Shown: positions 1 through 9,615, numbered from the stretch's first letter. The stretch: 64,000 nucleotides of DNA from IMCC2047 sp041395865 (GCA_041395865.1 JAWKZQ010000003.1:62001-126000), one strand, 5' to 3'. Notes: generated by a model not told the origin, from the letters alone. Numbers and translations are program-made.

Positions 1-1875
1 GCATGCCGGTTCTGCCGCGCTAAGCGATATCGAACCGTTGCAGCGGAAAAACTGAGTTATGCCAGGCAGCGTGCGCAACTCATTGCCAACGTCAGGGCGA
101 TTAAGGATGGCTACGAGGGTAGTGCGCAATTGCATTTAGCCGGTGTGCCCATGATTGCCGCCGACATGATCGCCTACGTTAAAAGCGATGTGATGGTATT
201 TGGGGTGTTGGTGACCCTGGTCATCCTGGTTATGTTGGCCATCTTGCCGTCGCCCGCACGTTGGTGCTGCTTCCCCTGTTAAGCAGTTTTTTAACCATTG
301 CTTTACTGATCGGCTGGCTGGGTTTGATTCGCCAACCCATCACGGTGGTGTCCTCCAATGCGTTGGCGTTGCTGGCAATTTTTTCGTTGTCGTTCACCAT
401 ACACCTGGTGGTGCGCTATCGTGAGCTGTTGGCGACGCGGCCTGAGTGAAGGCCACGCGGAGCTGGTTTGCAAGCACCATGCGTAGCAAGTTTGCGCCCT
501 CGGTTTATACAGCGCTGACTACTATCGTGGCATTTGCCTCGCTGTCCTCCAGTCATATTCTGCCCGTGGAGGATTTCGGGTGGATGATGTGTATCGGCAT
601 TGCCATTGCTTTTGGTGGCCCTGACTTTTTCCCGGCCTCGTTGCTGCTGTTATCCCGTGGCGAAGCCAACCGTACCCTGGGAAAACCAGCGGCCATTAAC
701 CGGGTGTTCAGTCGCTGGGCACAACACCGTGCGGGCCGGATTTTAGTCTTTTCAGTCACCTGATTGCGGTAACCGCCTTTGGTCTTTTTCAGGTCAGCCT
801 GGATAATCGCTTTATGGTACTTTGAAGTGACACGGAAATCCGCGCCAGTATGGAAGTATTTTGATGAGCATCTGGGGGGACGGTACCCTTTGAGGTGATT
901 GTAGCGTTCGAGCCCTATGAAGCAGAAGCGCTTGATGAGGACGATGCGTTCTTCTTTGAGGACGAGGATACGTTTCCGGAAAAATACTGGTTCACGCCCG
1001 ATAAAATCAAAAAGCTCAGGGCGCTTCATCATTACCTGGAGCAGCTTCCCCAGACCGGCAAGGTAATTTCGCTGGCGACCCTGGATCAGGTTGCCCGCGA
1101 CCACAACGATGGCAAGGCCCTGGATGCCGTCCAGCTGGCGGTCGTACTGGGGGCTCTTCCGGCAACGATCCGTGAACAGATGATCGACCCCTATGCCGAT
1201 CCCTACAGCGGTGAAATGCGTCTCAGCGGAGCGGATTATGGAAAGCGGTCCTTATTTCTCCAGGGAGAAAATGGTGGCGGGTATTCGCCAGGATGCACAG
1301 CAAATAGGCTTTGCTGAAGGCGAGGTGCAGGTTACCGGGATGATGGTGCTGTTTAATAACATGTTGAAACAGCTCTTTAACTCGCAGACCTCCACCTTGG
1401 CCTATGTGCTGCTGGCGACTTTTGTCATGTTTGCGCTGTTGCTGCGCTCCCTGAATCTGGCCCTGATAGGCCTGCTGCCCAACGTCATCGCCGCAGCCAC
1501 GGTGATTGCCTTCATGGGGTATGCCGCGATTCCGTTGGACATGATGACCATTACCATTGCTGCAATCAGTATCGGTATCGGCGTTGACGATGCCATCCAC
1601 TACCTGCACCGTTTTCGCGAAGAGTATGCCGCGACCGGTGACGTTCTGGAAGCGGTCAAGCGCAGCCATGAAAGTATCGGTAGGGCCGCTTTACCTCCAT
1701 TACCATTGTGCGGGCTTTTTTCAGTTTTGGCATTCTCCAACTTTGTCCCAACGATTTATTTCGGCTGATTAACGGCCTGGCCATGCTGTTTGCCATGTTG
1801 GCAAACCTTACGATTTTGCCGACCCTGCTTTGGTTTGCATCCTTTGTACCGGGTGAAATCTGCGAAGGCGGGCTG
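1..1875 (+). pseudogene. MMPL/RND-superfamily exporter, 5'-truncated by window and multiply frameshifted
   Basis: The coding signal is an inner-membrane RND-type exporter (COG1033/MMPL-like). It appears only as pieces in alternating frames. A periplasmic-to-membrane segment (GVPMIAADMIAYVKSDVMVFG, about 58-240, split here only by description) is followed by hydrophobic helices (261-449, then 446-610), an acidic periplasmic stretch (895-1230), and a C-terminal membrane domain with the signature SIGIGVDDAIHYLHRF (about 1567-1620). The reading frame changes near 50, 245, 445, repeatedly between 740 and 890, near 1230, and near 1685-1765. No single frame exceeds 200 codons. The exact 3' end is uncertain because the last frame runs on to 2016. 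The next gene, a patatin, is broken in the same way. Either both genes are decaying together or this part of the sequence carries many indel errors; the sequence alone cannot tell. Confidence 0.8.
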
Positions 1876-2012
1876 AAACAGGAGGCTACCTTTAAAAGAG
1901 TGGTTTTTTTTATGACTTACGCGGGACAGCGCCACTCTATTTGGGATCGGCATGGCATGCTTTCCTGGAGTGGTTTTATACTTAAAGAAACGGGCCTTGA
2001 GGAGTGTTGCTT

Positions 2013-2938
2013 GTGAAGGAAAAAATGCCTATTTCACTGGTGCTTGGTTGCGGCGGCGCACGGGGCGTTGCCCATATCGGCGCGATCAAATGTCTGACCG
2101 AACGCGGATTTGAAATTCGCAACGTGTCCGGGTCATCTATGGGGGCATTAATCGGCGGCATTTATGCGGCCGGTAAGCTGGATGTTTATGAGTCGTGGCT
2201 GAAAACCCTGCAGCGCCGCGATATTACTGGGTCTGCTGGACCACTCGTTTCTCCACCCGTGCGCTGTTCAGGGTGACCGTATTATCAACGTCCTGAAGGA
2301 CATGATTGGTGATATTAAGATCGAGGACTTGCCCATCGGGTTTACGGCCGTTGCCACGGACATTGGCGAGCAGCGGGAGGTCTGGATTAACCGGGGATCC
2401 ATGTTTGATGCGGTGAGAGCGTCCATGGCTGTGCCCATGGTTTTCGCCCGTAGAGCGCGGCGACCGGCTGTTGGTGGATATGGGCAGTCAACCCGGTACC
2501 CATTGCGCCAACACGCACGATGATACAGCCTTGACCATTGCCATTGACCTGAATGCGCCTGAAGAGAGGTTTCCCGGAAAAGACGGTAAAGCACAGGCCG
2601 ATCATATAAACCCCGGCAGCGGTTATCGTGAGATGATAGGCAATTACATTGGCAGCCTGCGTCGCCGCGGTAAATTCGCCGAGGGAGAAGCGAGCACCTT
2701 TGAGCTGGTTTTCCGATCCTTGTCCACGGTGCAAACAACGCTCACACATTTCAAGTTAGCCGCGTACCGGCCGGACCTGTTGGTCGAGGTGCCACGCAAC
2801 CTGTGTGCCTTTTTCGATTTCCACCGTGCCCAGGAGCTGGTGGATTTCTTTTATCGGCGTACCGAAGAAACCCTGGAGCGCTATGAGCGGCACGCCCATC
2901 AACACAAGGAGGAAGGCCCCATTATTGATGAGGCCTGA
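2013..2938 (+). pseudogene. Patatin-like phospholipase, frameshifted
   Basis: A patatin/RssA-type serine acyl hydrolase. The N-terminus carries the oxyanion loop GCGGARG and the nucleophile elbow GSSMG, followed by a middle segment with FTAVATDIGEQREVW and a degenerate aspartate motif (LVDMGS). The frame changes near 2235 and again near 2450, so the protein is read in three pieces (2013-2235, about 2236-2450, about 2455-2938). The GTG at 2013 is preferred because AGGAG at 1999-2003 lies 9 bases upstream. The C-terminal piece is otherwise well preserved to a stop at 2936-2938, and codon use looks protein-like throughout. That fits either very recent inactivation or sequencing indels. It lies directly after the broken RND gene and was probably co-transcribed with it. 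Confidence 0.75.
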
Positions 2939-3054
2939 GCCGCAATAAGTCCACGGGTTTGTTCTATATCACGCCTTTGACCACACTTTTCGTGGGGTCG
3001 AATGCCGTCGGTCATGCTGGTATATTGATTCGCGAGACCCATGAGAGTAGCGAA

Positions 3055-3318
3055 ATGGAGCGCCTTCACATGGCCCACGACACAAAACCCTTGTCAATCA
3101 GGGTGCTTTGCGATCCCATGCCGCCGGAAAAGGCGCCGCGCTGTTTTTATATTGGCGCGCGCAAAGTGGAAATATTGGATGTTGTTGATCGTTGGCTGGA
3201 AACCGAACACGGTTATTTCAAGGTGTTTGGTGACGATGGCGGCACTTACATCATTAAAAATAATGTCCTGTCTGGTGACTGGGAGCTGACGCTCTATGAT
3301 AGCGGTCAATACCAGTAG
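3055..3318 (+). CDS. Small conserved protein of unknown function
   Basis: Encodes 87 residues from ATG 3055, or 82 from ATG 3070; the latter gives MAHDTKPLSIRV at the N-terminus and may be the true start. It has no signal peptide or membrane segment. The core (PRCFYIGARKVEILDVVDRW, then YFKVFGDDGGTYIIKNN) resembles small all-beta domains where an aromatic/basic strand is followed by a DxVDRW motif; I recall DUF6504-like proteins having a similar motif but cannot confirm it. It is the first intact reading frame after the frameshifted RND-patatin block and stands 71 bp ahead of selO in the same direction, so it may be cotranscribed with selO. Confidence 0.6.
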   Translation: MERLHMAHDTKPLSIRVLCDPMPPEKAPRCFYIGARKVEILDVVDRWLETEHGYFKVFGDDGGTYIIKNNVLSGDWELTLYDSGQYQ

Positions 3319-3389
3319 CGTCGTCAATCGTTTTTAAGTTGTTTTGCCGCCGATGTGGCGGTTGCAGCAAATAATTCCCGGGATTTTCC

Positions 3390-5030
3390 ATGACCGAAAC
3401 CACCCAAACCAGCAAACTGGAACAGTTGAATTTTGTTAATCGCTTTACGCGCGAACTGCCGGCTGACCCTGAATCAGGCAGCCGAGTTCGGCAGGTAGGC
3501 CGAGCCTGCTTTTCCCGTGTCAAACCGCAACAGGCGCCGGCTCCCAAGCTGGTTGCCTATTCACGGGAGGTTGCCGAGCTGCTGGATCTGGATAAGGCGA
3601 GCAGCGAGTCCGCACTTTTTGTGGATGTTTTTTCGGGCAACCGGCAGTTGGACGGCATGGATACCTACGCGACCTGTTACGGTGGCCACCAGTTCGGAAA
3701 TTGGGCCGGCCAGTTGGGTGATGGACGTGTGATTAACCTGGGCGAAATTAAAAATGCTCGCGGTGAATACTGGACGCTGCAACTCAAGGGGGCCGGATTA
3801 ACGCCCTATTCAAGAGGTGCAGACGGTTTGGCTGTGCTGCGCTCCTCGGTACGTGAGTTCCTGTGCAGCGAGGCGATGCATCACCTAGGTATTCCCACCA
3901 CACGAGCCCTTTGCCTGTTGGAGACGGGCCAGCAGGTGGTGCGGGATATGTTTTACAACGGCAACCCACAGAAAGAACCCGGCGCCATTGTGTGCCGGGT
4001 GGCACAGTCCTTTACCCGGATGGGTAGCTTTCAGCTGTTTCCCTCCCGGGGCGAGCTTGATGAATTGAAGCAGTTTCTCGATTTTACGATGCGCAGTGAT
4101 TTTCCGCATTTACTGGATGAAGGCATTGACCTGAACGACCAGGCGCAAGCCTTTGCGGTTTACGGACGCTGGTTCTCCGAGGTGTGTCGAACCACGGCCG
4201 AGCTGATGGTGCACTGGATGCGTGTTGGATTTGTACACGGTGTGATGAATACCGATAACCTGTCCATCCTGGGCTTAACCATTGATTACGGCCCCTACGG
4301 TTGGCTGGAGGATTTCAATCCGGGCTGGACGCCCAATACCACCGATGCACAGGGTAAACGTTATGCCTATGCCAGACAGCCGCAAATAGCCCAGTGGAAC
4401 CTGCAACAGCTGGCGAATGCGGTTTACCAGTTAATGAAAGAGGTCGAGCCGTTCCAGGAAGGCCTTTTGCTGTACAACAAAACCTACAACGAAGGCTGGC
4501 AAACCATGATGGCCGGCAAGCTGGGGCTCAACGCCTATCAAGACAGTGATGAATCGCTGATCAACGAATTGCTGCAGGTGCTGCAATTAACCGAAACCGA
4601 TATGACGATTTTCTACCGCAAACTGGCGGATTTTGATTGCGAGGCGGATCACAATCGCTTATCGGATGAGCAGCTTATCGAACCGATCCGTGAAGCCTAT
4701 TACAAACCGGAACAGCTCACCCCGGCGATTATTGGGCGCATGGCGGATTGGCTGAGAGATTACCTGATCCGTGTGCAGCAGGATGAGCGTTCCAATGCCG
4801 AACGTAAAGCGGCGATGAATGCCGTAAATCCCAAATACGTATTACGAAATTACCTGGCGCAATTAGCCATCGATAAAGCCGAGAAGGGCGATTACAGCGA
4901 AGTAAATGAGTTGCTGGATGTGCTTCGCAAGCCCTATGAAGAGCAGCCGGGCCGAGAGCTGTACGCAAAAAAACGGCCCGACTGGGCAAGGCACCGGGCC
5001 GGCTGTTCGATGCTGTCCTGCAGCTCCTAG
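3390..5030 (+). CDS. selO: Protein adenylyltransferase SelO (YdiU family)
   Basis: SelO is a pseudokinase-fold enzyme that transfers AMP from ATP to Ser/Thr/Tyr of target proteins and is linked to redox stress. The 546-residue length matches full-length bacterial SelO. Family signatures are present: TCYGGHQFGNWAGQLGDGR near residues 93-111, QLKGAGLTPYSRGADG near 129-144, VHGVMNTDNLSILGLTIDYG near 282-301 (metal-binding Asn/Asp) and the C-terminal SCSS motif. The C-terminus has the usual Ser-Cys-Ser-Ser pattern with one Leu inserted upstream (MLSCSS). ATG 3390 is the first in-frame start. The gene is intact, in contrast to the block just upstream, and converges on the carboxylesterase with only 4 bases between stops. 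Confidence 0.95.
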   Translation: MTETTQTSKLEQLNFVNRFTRELPADPESGSRVRQVGRACFSRVKPQQAPAPKLVAYSREVAELLDLDKASSESALFVDVFSGNRQLDGMDTYATCYGGHQFGNWAGQLGDGRVINLGEIKNARGEYWTLQLKGAGLTPYSRGADGLAVLRSSVREFLCSEAMHHLGIPTTRALCLLETGQQVVRDMFYNGNPQKEPGAIVCRVAQSFTRMGSFQLFPSRGELDELKQFLDFTMRSDFPHLLDEGIDLNDQAQAFAVYGRWFSEVCRTTAELMVHWMRVGFVHGVMNTDNLSILGLTIDYGPYGWLEDFNPGWTPNTTDAQGKRYAYARQPQIAQWNLQQLANAVYQLMKEVEPFQEGLLLYNKTYNEGWQTMMAGKLGLNAYQDSDESLINELLQVLQLTETDMTIFYRKLADFDCEADHNRLSDEQLIEPIREAYYKPEQLTPAIIGRMADWLRDYLIRVQQDERSNAERKAAMNAVNPKYVLRNYLAQLAIDKAEKGDYSEVNELLDVLRKPYEEQPGRELYAKKRPDWARHRAGCSMLSCSS

Positions 5031-5034
5031 GCCT

Positions 5035-5694
5035 TCAAAGCAAGGTCTTCTGCAACCAGGCGGAAATCGCGTGGATTTGCTCCAGGCAAACGCTGTGTTC
5101 CATCGGGAAGGTATGGTAATTGGGCGATAGCCCCATCATCGAGAGTTGCTGCACGCTTTGCTGCCCCAGTAGCTCAGGAACCACGGGATCATGAGTGCCG
5201 TGGTAAATTTCAATTGGCAGGTGCTGGTTAGCCGGATTAATTTCGATGCTGCTCTGTGTGGCAAAGTAGGTGGACATGGCCAGCAGGCCCGCCAAGGGCT
5301 TTGGGTAGGTAAGGGCTGCCTGGTAGCCCACCGCACCGCCCTGGGAAAAGCCCGCAACCACAATGCGCCGGCTATCAATGCCGCGTTCAATCTCCCGGTC
5401 AATCAGCGCCTGTACGGCTGCTGCTGACTTTAGCAGCTGCGCTTCATCGACTTTCCGGTCAATATTGATATCCAGGATGTCATACCAGGCCGGCATCACA
5501 TAGCCATTGTTGATCGTCACCGGCATCGAGGGCGCATGCGGGAAAATAAAGCGGATGGCGGTCTCGGCGGGCAGTTGCAGTTCCGGGACGATGGGTTCGA
5601 AATCATGGCCATCGGCACCCAGGCCGTGCAACCAGATAACAGAGGCATTGGCGGTGTTTGAGGGCTCGACTTCAACGCAGGGTAAATAGCTCAT
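5035..5694 (-). CDS. Carboxylesterase / phospholipase family alpha/beta hydrolase
   Basis: A 219-residue cytosolic serine esterase of the phospholipase/carboxylesterase (Abhydrolase_2) family, related to Pseudomonas carboxylesterase II. The sequence shows the oxyanion loop LHGLGADGHDF near residues 23-33, the nucleophile elbow GFSQGG near 115-120, an Asp in GTHDPVVP near 168-175 and a His in PMEHSVC near 198-204, so the catalytic triad is complete. The start codon overlaps the stop of the upstream yqhA-like gene by one base (TGATG), which indicates translational coupling in a two-gene operon. The substrate is probably short acyl esters or lysophospholipids. Confidence 0.9.
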   Translation of the reverse strand: MSYLPCVEVEPSNTANASVIWLHGLGADGHDFEPIVPELQLPAETAIRFIFPHAPSMPVTINNGYVMPAWYDILDINIDRKVDEAQLLKSAAAVQALIDREIERGIDSRRIVVAGFSQGGAVGYQAALTYPKPLAGLLAMSTYFATQSSIEINPANQHLPIEIYHGTHDPVVPELLGQQSVQQLSMMGLSPNYHTFPMEHSVCLEQIHAISAWLQKTLL

Positions 5695-6221
5695 CAGTGA
5701 GTGGCCTTTTCAGGTTCGGGTTCAGGTTTTTTGGAAACGCGGTCCAGTGCGCCCATTGCAAAGGCGGAAAGTACAAAGGTCAGGTGAATAATCACGTACC
5801 ATTTGAGTTTGTCGTTGTCCGTGTTGGCAACGTTCATGAATACCTTGAGCAGGTGAATACTCGAAATGGCGACAATGCTGGCAGCAATCTTCATTTTCAA
5901 TGAAGAGGAGTCCATTTTGCCGAGCCAGCTCAGCTTTTCTTCATCTTCCCCGACATCCAGTTGCGAAACGAAATTTTCGTAGCCGCTCATCATTACCATG
6001 ACAATCAGGCCGCCGACCATGGCTAGGTCGATAAGGGACAGGATCATCAGGACCATGTCGGCTTCTTTCAATTCGAACACATGGGGTAGCAGGTGCCACG
6101 CCTCCTGAAAGAATTTCATGCCCAGGGCCAGCAGGGCCAGCGAGAGTCCCAGGTAAATGGGCGCCAGCAACCAGCGCGACCGATACATGGTTTTTTCAAC
6201 CAGCGATTCGAATTTGTTCAT
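5694..6221 (-). CDS. YqhA/UPF0114 family inner-membrane protein (TIGR00645)
   Basis: A 175-residue protein of the UPF0114 family. Four hydrophobic segments are visible, near residues 16-38, 55-79, 108-128 and 138-158. The family signature FESLVEKTMYRSRWLLAPIY is at the N-terminus, and GLIVMVMMSGYENFVS lies in the second helix. Function is unknown across the family. A charged tail rich in Glu/Pro/Lys ends the protein. It is the first gene of a two-gene minus-strand operon with the downstream esterase. The 175-bp region to the divergent DUF2235 gene must hold both promoters. Confidence 0.9.
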   Translation of the reverse strand: MNKFESLVEKTMYRSRWLLAPIYLGLSLALLALGMKFFQEAWHLLPHVFELKEADMVLMILSLIDLAMVGGLIVMVMMSGYENFVSQLDVGEDEEKLSWLGKMDSSSLKMKIAASIVAISSIHLLKVFMNVANTDNDKLKWYVIIHLTFVLSAFAMGALDRVSKKPEPEPEKATH

Positions 6222-6395
6222 TGAGTGAGTCCCTTAAGCGTGCAATGGGGATGGATTTTCGGTGATTCGTTTTGTTACCGCAAGCATTGTTGGGCCGGGA
6301 TTCGGGCTGGGCTGGATTTTAACCAAGGGCAGGATTAAGCTGGCAGAGGGTTTCACAGAAAGAATAGCAATTGAGCCGATGCAAGGAGGTGTATC

Positions 6396-7433
6396 ATGGC
6401 GAATATTGTTGTCTGTGCCGACGGGACATGGAACCGGCCCGAGGAGGATCTCGAAAAGGACCACGCCACCAACGTGTTGAAACTGGCACGGGCTATTAAG
6501 CCGGAATCAGGCGATCTTGAACAACACGTTTTCTACGATTGGGGCCTTGGCTCCTACCACAACGCCATCAATGCCGGAATAACGGGTAACGGCATCCATA
6601 AGAATATTATGGATGGTTATCGCTACATTGTGCAGAACTATAATCCCGGCGACAAACTCTATCTGTTCGGGTTCAGCCGGGGCGCCTATACGGTTCGTGC
6701 ATTATGCGGATTGATTAATAACTGTGGCATTCTCAAACGTCCCCATGCCAGGTTAATCGAGCAGGCCTGGCGAATCTACAAAAGCCCCGGTGCCAAGTAT
6801 CACCCTGACGGTGAAGGGTCGGCGGAGTTCCGGCAGCAGTACTGCCAGCGTAGCCGCGCAGTACATTTTGTCGGTGTGTGGGATACGGTTGGTGCGCTGG
6901 GCATTCCCTTCAGCCTGATGGGTCTGTTGGAGGGTAAGGATGAGTTTTACGACACCAAAATGGGCGCAAATGTGAAGACTGCACGCCATGCGCTTGCGAT
7001 CGATGAAGAGCGGGTCGATTTCGAACCCACGATTTGGCTGCCACGTGCCGGTGTTGACCTGAAACAGGTTTGGTTTGCCGGCGTGCACAGCGATGTTGGC
7101 GGATCCTATGGGCCCGATAAGGAAACGGGCAATTGCGTTTCGGACCTGGCATTGGGCTGGATGCTCGACGAGGCCCAAACGGCCGGTTTAGTGATCGAGC
7201 AACATATTCGCCGTGAACTGACCAATGGCCTTAAAGCGCCGTTGAACAAATCCCGCAAGCATGTGTTCAGGTTTAAAAAAGCACTCCATCGCGATTTGTT
7301 TGTGAAGGATATCGCCATTAAGTTTCATCCCAGCGTTAAAACGCGTTATGAAAGCGACCCGGACTATCGGCCACCCAAGCTGGAGGCGCTCATTAACGAA
7401 GTGGGGTGGGAAGGTGTTGATGTGGGCGTATAG
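6396..7433 (+). CDS. DUF2235 alpha/beta-hydrolase
   Basis: A 345-residue protein wholly within the DUF2235 family, which includes type VI secretion lipase effectors (Tle1-type) and many stand-alone hydrolases. It starts MANIVVCADGTWNRP with the typical DGTWN motif, then carries LYLFGFSRGAYTVRALCGLI near residues 88-107 (nucleophile Ser in GFSRGA). A conserved GVWDTVGALG near 157-166 and AGVHSDVGGSYG near 229-240 supply likely catalytic Asp and His. It has no signal peptide or transmembrane helix. A strong AAGGAG Shine-Dalgarno lies just upstream of ATG 6396. No vgrG, PAAR or immunity gene is adjacent, so a housekeeping or toxin role cannot be chosen. Confidence 0.9.
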   Translation: MANIVVCADGTWNRPEEDLEKDHATNVLKLARAIKPESGDLEQHVFYDWGLGSYHNAINAGITGNGIHKNIMDGYRYIVQNYNPGDKLYLFGFSRGAYTVRALCGLINNCGILKRPHARLIEQAWRIYKSPGAKYHPDGEGSAEFRQQYCQRSRAVHFVGVWDTVGALGIPFSLMGLLEGKDEFYDTKMGANVKTARHALAIDEERVDFEPTIWLPRAGVDLKQVWFAGVHSDVGGSYGPDKETGNCVSDLALGWMLDEAQTAGLVIEQHIRRELTNGLKAPLNKSRKHVFRFKKALHRDLFVKDIAIKFHPSVKTRYESDPDYRPPKLEALINEVGWEGVDVGV

Positions 7434-7545
7434 TCTAGCCAGGTCTTTGACAATGGGGAAAAGGGAGAGTCCTTGATGCGTGGAACAGGAGCTTTCGTGA
7501 GGAGTCCAATTGTAAGCGCGTTGCTGTTGATCCCTGGAGTTGGCC

Positions 7546-8850
7546 ATGTACAACAAATACTTCGCTTCCCGTTACCGCCTGCTGTTTTTTTTGGGGGTTT
7601 TGCTGAGTGTTGACGTCGCTATCGCGGTAGAGGTTATACCAGCCCGCGTCGAACGTAAGCCTGTTCTAAATGAGGAGGACAGTAACCCTTTTGATGATTA
7701 TGGGATTTCGGTCGCTTATGAGGGAGATACGGTATTCATTGGTGCTCCCTTCGATGATGCTCTGGGGGTCAATTCGGGTGCTGTCTATGTCTACAGTCGC
7801 AATAACAACGAATGGATTCGGCAGCAGAAAATCACTGCCAGCGATTTGGCGCCAGGTGACCAGTTCGGGTGGTCCGTTGCTTTATCCGGCAATACGGCTT
7901 TAATTTCGGCACGTTTTGATGATGATAAAGGTTTTAATTCTGGTTCGGTCTATGTGTTCGTTTTTGAACAGGGACGCTGGAGGGAAGAAACTAAATTGAC
8001 TGCCAGTGACGGTAATAGCACGGATCAGTTCGGTCACGCGCTTGCGCTGCAGGGTGATTCAGCGGTCATTTCCGCACCCTATACGGAAGAACCTGGAACC
8101 AACGCAGGCGCAGTGTATATTTTTGATCGCTCAGGAGGTGTCTGGCATGAAAAGCAACGTTTAGCTGCTCCTGATGCGGCATCTGATGACCAGTACGGTG
8201 GGTCGCTTGCACTGGATGAAAATCACTTGTTGATTGGTTCTCGTTTTGACGACGATAAGGGCTACAACAGCGGTTCCGTACATTTCTACGAGCTGAAAAA
8301 TGGCGTATGGCAATTGCGACAAAAACTTGCGGCTGATGATGGTGATGTTAACGACCAGTTTGGGTGGTCGGTTGCCCTAAATGGAAATACGGCGGTAATC
8401 GGAGCCCGTTTTGACGACGACGGTGGCGTCAATTCCGGATCTGTTTATTTTGCCGGCTATGAAAAGGGTAAATGGGCGATACAGCAAAAGTTCACAGTCC
8501 CTGAATTCAGAGTTGGTGCACGATATGGATGGTCAGTTCAGGTTGAGGGCGGGCATGCGGTGGTTGGGGCGCCCTTTGATAACGACCGGGGGCAGAATGC
8601 GGGGGCCGTTTACATTTATAGTCGCAGAGAGGGTGCCTGGTACTTACACCAGAAGCTGACTGCCAGTGATGCAAGCACAGGTGAGCGTTATGGCATTCGA
8701 ACAGCTATCTCAGGCGGTAATATTTTGGTGGGTGCCTATCAGGATTATGAAAAAGGTGCTTTGCGGGGCGCCTCCTATGTGCAGGTATACAGTACCAAGC
8801 AGTGGCGTGAATCGATTAAATTATTGGCATCGGATGGCGCTGGTCAGTAA
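7546..8850 (+). CDS. Secreted seven-repeat FG-GAP beta-propeller protein
   Basis: ATG 7546 is chosen over the upstream TTG because GGAG lies 7 bases before it. The 434-residue product begins with a Sec signal peptide (about residues 1-26, ending AIA). It then has seven repeats of about 52 residues, each of the form DQFGWSVAL-x-G-x-T-A-x-IGA-DD-x-G-x-NSGSVYVF, followed by a GxW turn and a KLTASDG linker. Seven FG-GAP units fit a single closed integrin-alpha-like propeller with nothing else attached. The Asp-rich loops (RFDDDKG) look like calcium-binding loops. It probably acts outside the inner membrane in binding or adhesion; the ligand is unknown. It converges on the minus-strand outer-membrane gene 16 bp away. 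Confidence 0.85.
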   Translation: MYNKYFASRYRLLFFLGVLLSVDVAIAVEVIPARVERKPVLNEEDSNPFDDYGISVAYEGDTVFIGAPFDDALGVNSGAVYVYSRNNNEWIRQQKITASDLAPGDQFGWSVALSGNTALISARFDDDKGFNSGSVYVFVFEQGRWREETKLTASDGNSTDQFGHALALQGDSAVISAPYTEEPGTNAGAVYIFDRSGGVWHEKQRLAAPDAASDDQYGGSLALDENHLLIGSRFDDDKGYNSGSVHFYELKNGVWQLRQKLAADDGDVNDQFGWSVALNGNTAVIGARFDDDGGVNSGSVYFAGYEKGKWAIQQKFTVPEFRVGARYGWSVQVEGGHAVVGAPFDNDRGQNAGAVYIYSRREGAWYLHQKLTASDASTGERYGIRTAISGGNILVGAYQDYEKGALRGASYVQVYSTKQWRESIKLLASDGAGQ

Positions 8851-8866
8851 TCAGGCGTTTTGATCT

Positions 8867-9583
8867 TCAGAACTCAAATTCCACCAAAAAGCGCAGCGTA
8901 CGGTTAGGGCTTTCGTTATCCAGCCCGAAAATAGCACCGGCTTCCCACTTAACCTGTCGCCGGGCTCCCAAATTAACCTGGCCTAGCAGCACCGGCCCCA
9001 TCGCTTTAGTCTCTTCGCCCTGGTAATACTCAACAGCTGGTTCCAACGCACGTGAGTAACGGTAACGGGCCTGCAGTCCCAGCGTAGACTCCAGTTCGTC
9101 CTCAATATCGGACCCCCACTCATAGGCAACGAAGAGGTTTGCGGTGGTGCTCCAGCGTCCCCATTCCTTTTCAACCAGCAGCCCACCGGCGGCTTCCCAG
9201 ACATCCTCTTCATGCTCTTTTTCCAGTTCAAAGAGGGCGCCCCAGTCGGCCCAGAACTCACCCTGTTCAGAAAGCTGCCACAGGGCTTCGATTTCATAGG
9301 CCTCAAGTTTGAAGCTTTCATCGGCGGATTTTTCCGCGATCAGGTAGAACTCGGTAAACAGGCGATCACTCAGCGAGCGCCCATAGGCCAGGCGGTGCAG
9401 CTGCTTGTTATCCGCTGTGCTGGGCTGCTCATCCTGGTGAATGCTGCGCCATTCGAGTTCCTGTTCTAGTGGCTGCACGTAGGGGTGATAGATTTTGTCG
9501 ATCACAACCCCGTCTGCAAGACCGGTGAGTGGAGCGGCTAACAGAGGGAGCGCAACGAGCGGCGAATATTTTTTTAGTGGCAT
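8867..9583 (-). CDS. Predicted outer-membrane beta-barrel protein, last gene of the FTR1 run
   Basis: A 238-residue exported protein of unrecognised family. An N-terminal signal peptide (MPLKKYSPLVALPLLAAPLTG, cleavage near ALTGLA/DG) is followed by alternating amphipathic strands rich in Trp, Tyr and Glu (FYLIAEKS, EIEALWQL, FWADWGALFELE, WSTTANLFVAYEWG, LGLQARYRYS). It ends in FLVEFEF, with a terminal Phe as in BAM substrates. This supports a small beta-barrel. It follows the FTR1 permease gene by 32 bp and is probably cotranscribed with cupredoxin-FTR1, which suggests a role in metal passage or sensing at the outer membrane. That role is inference from position only. Confidence 0.7.
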   Translation of the reverse strand: MPLKKYSPLVALPLLAAPLTGLADGVVIDKIYHPYVQPLEQELEWRSIHQDEQPSTADNKQLHRLAYGRSLSDRLFTEFYLIAEKSADESFKLEAYEIEALWQLSEQGEFWADWGALFELEKEHEEDVWEAAGGLLVEKEWGRWSTTANLFVAYEWGSDIEDELESTLGLQARYRYSRALEPAVEYYQGEETKAMGPVLLGQVNLGARRQVKWEAGAIFGLDNESPNRTLRFLVEFEF

Positions 9584-9615
9584 GGGATCACGGCTTCAGA
9601 AATTAAGGTTGGAAT

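Noticed and set aside
553..1104. A 183-codon open frame on the minus strand over the broken RND gene
   Set aside because: It lies opposite recognisable exporter sequence, has no family resemblance and arises from frame disruption of the plus strand.
4968..5022. Hairpin (CGGCCCG...CGGGCCG) after an A-run near the end of selO
   Set aside because: It lies within coding sequence and has no U-run after it, so a terminator is not supported.
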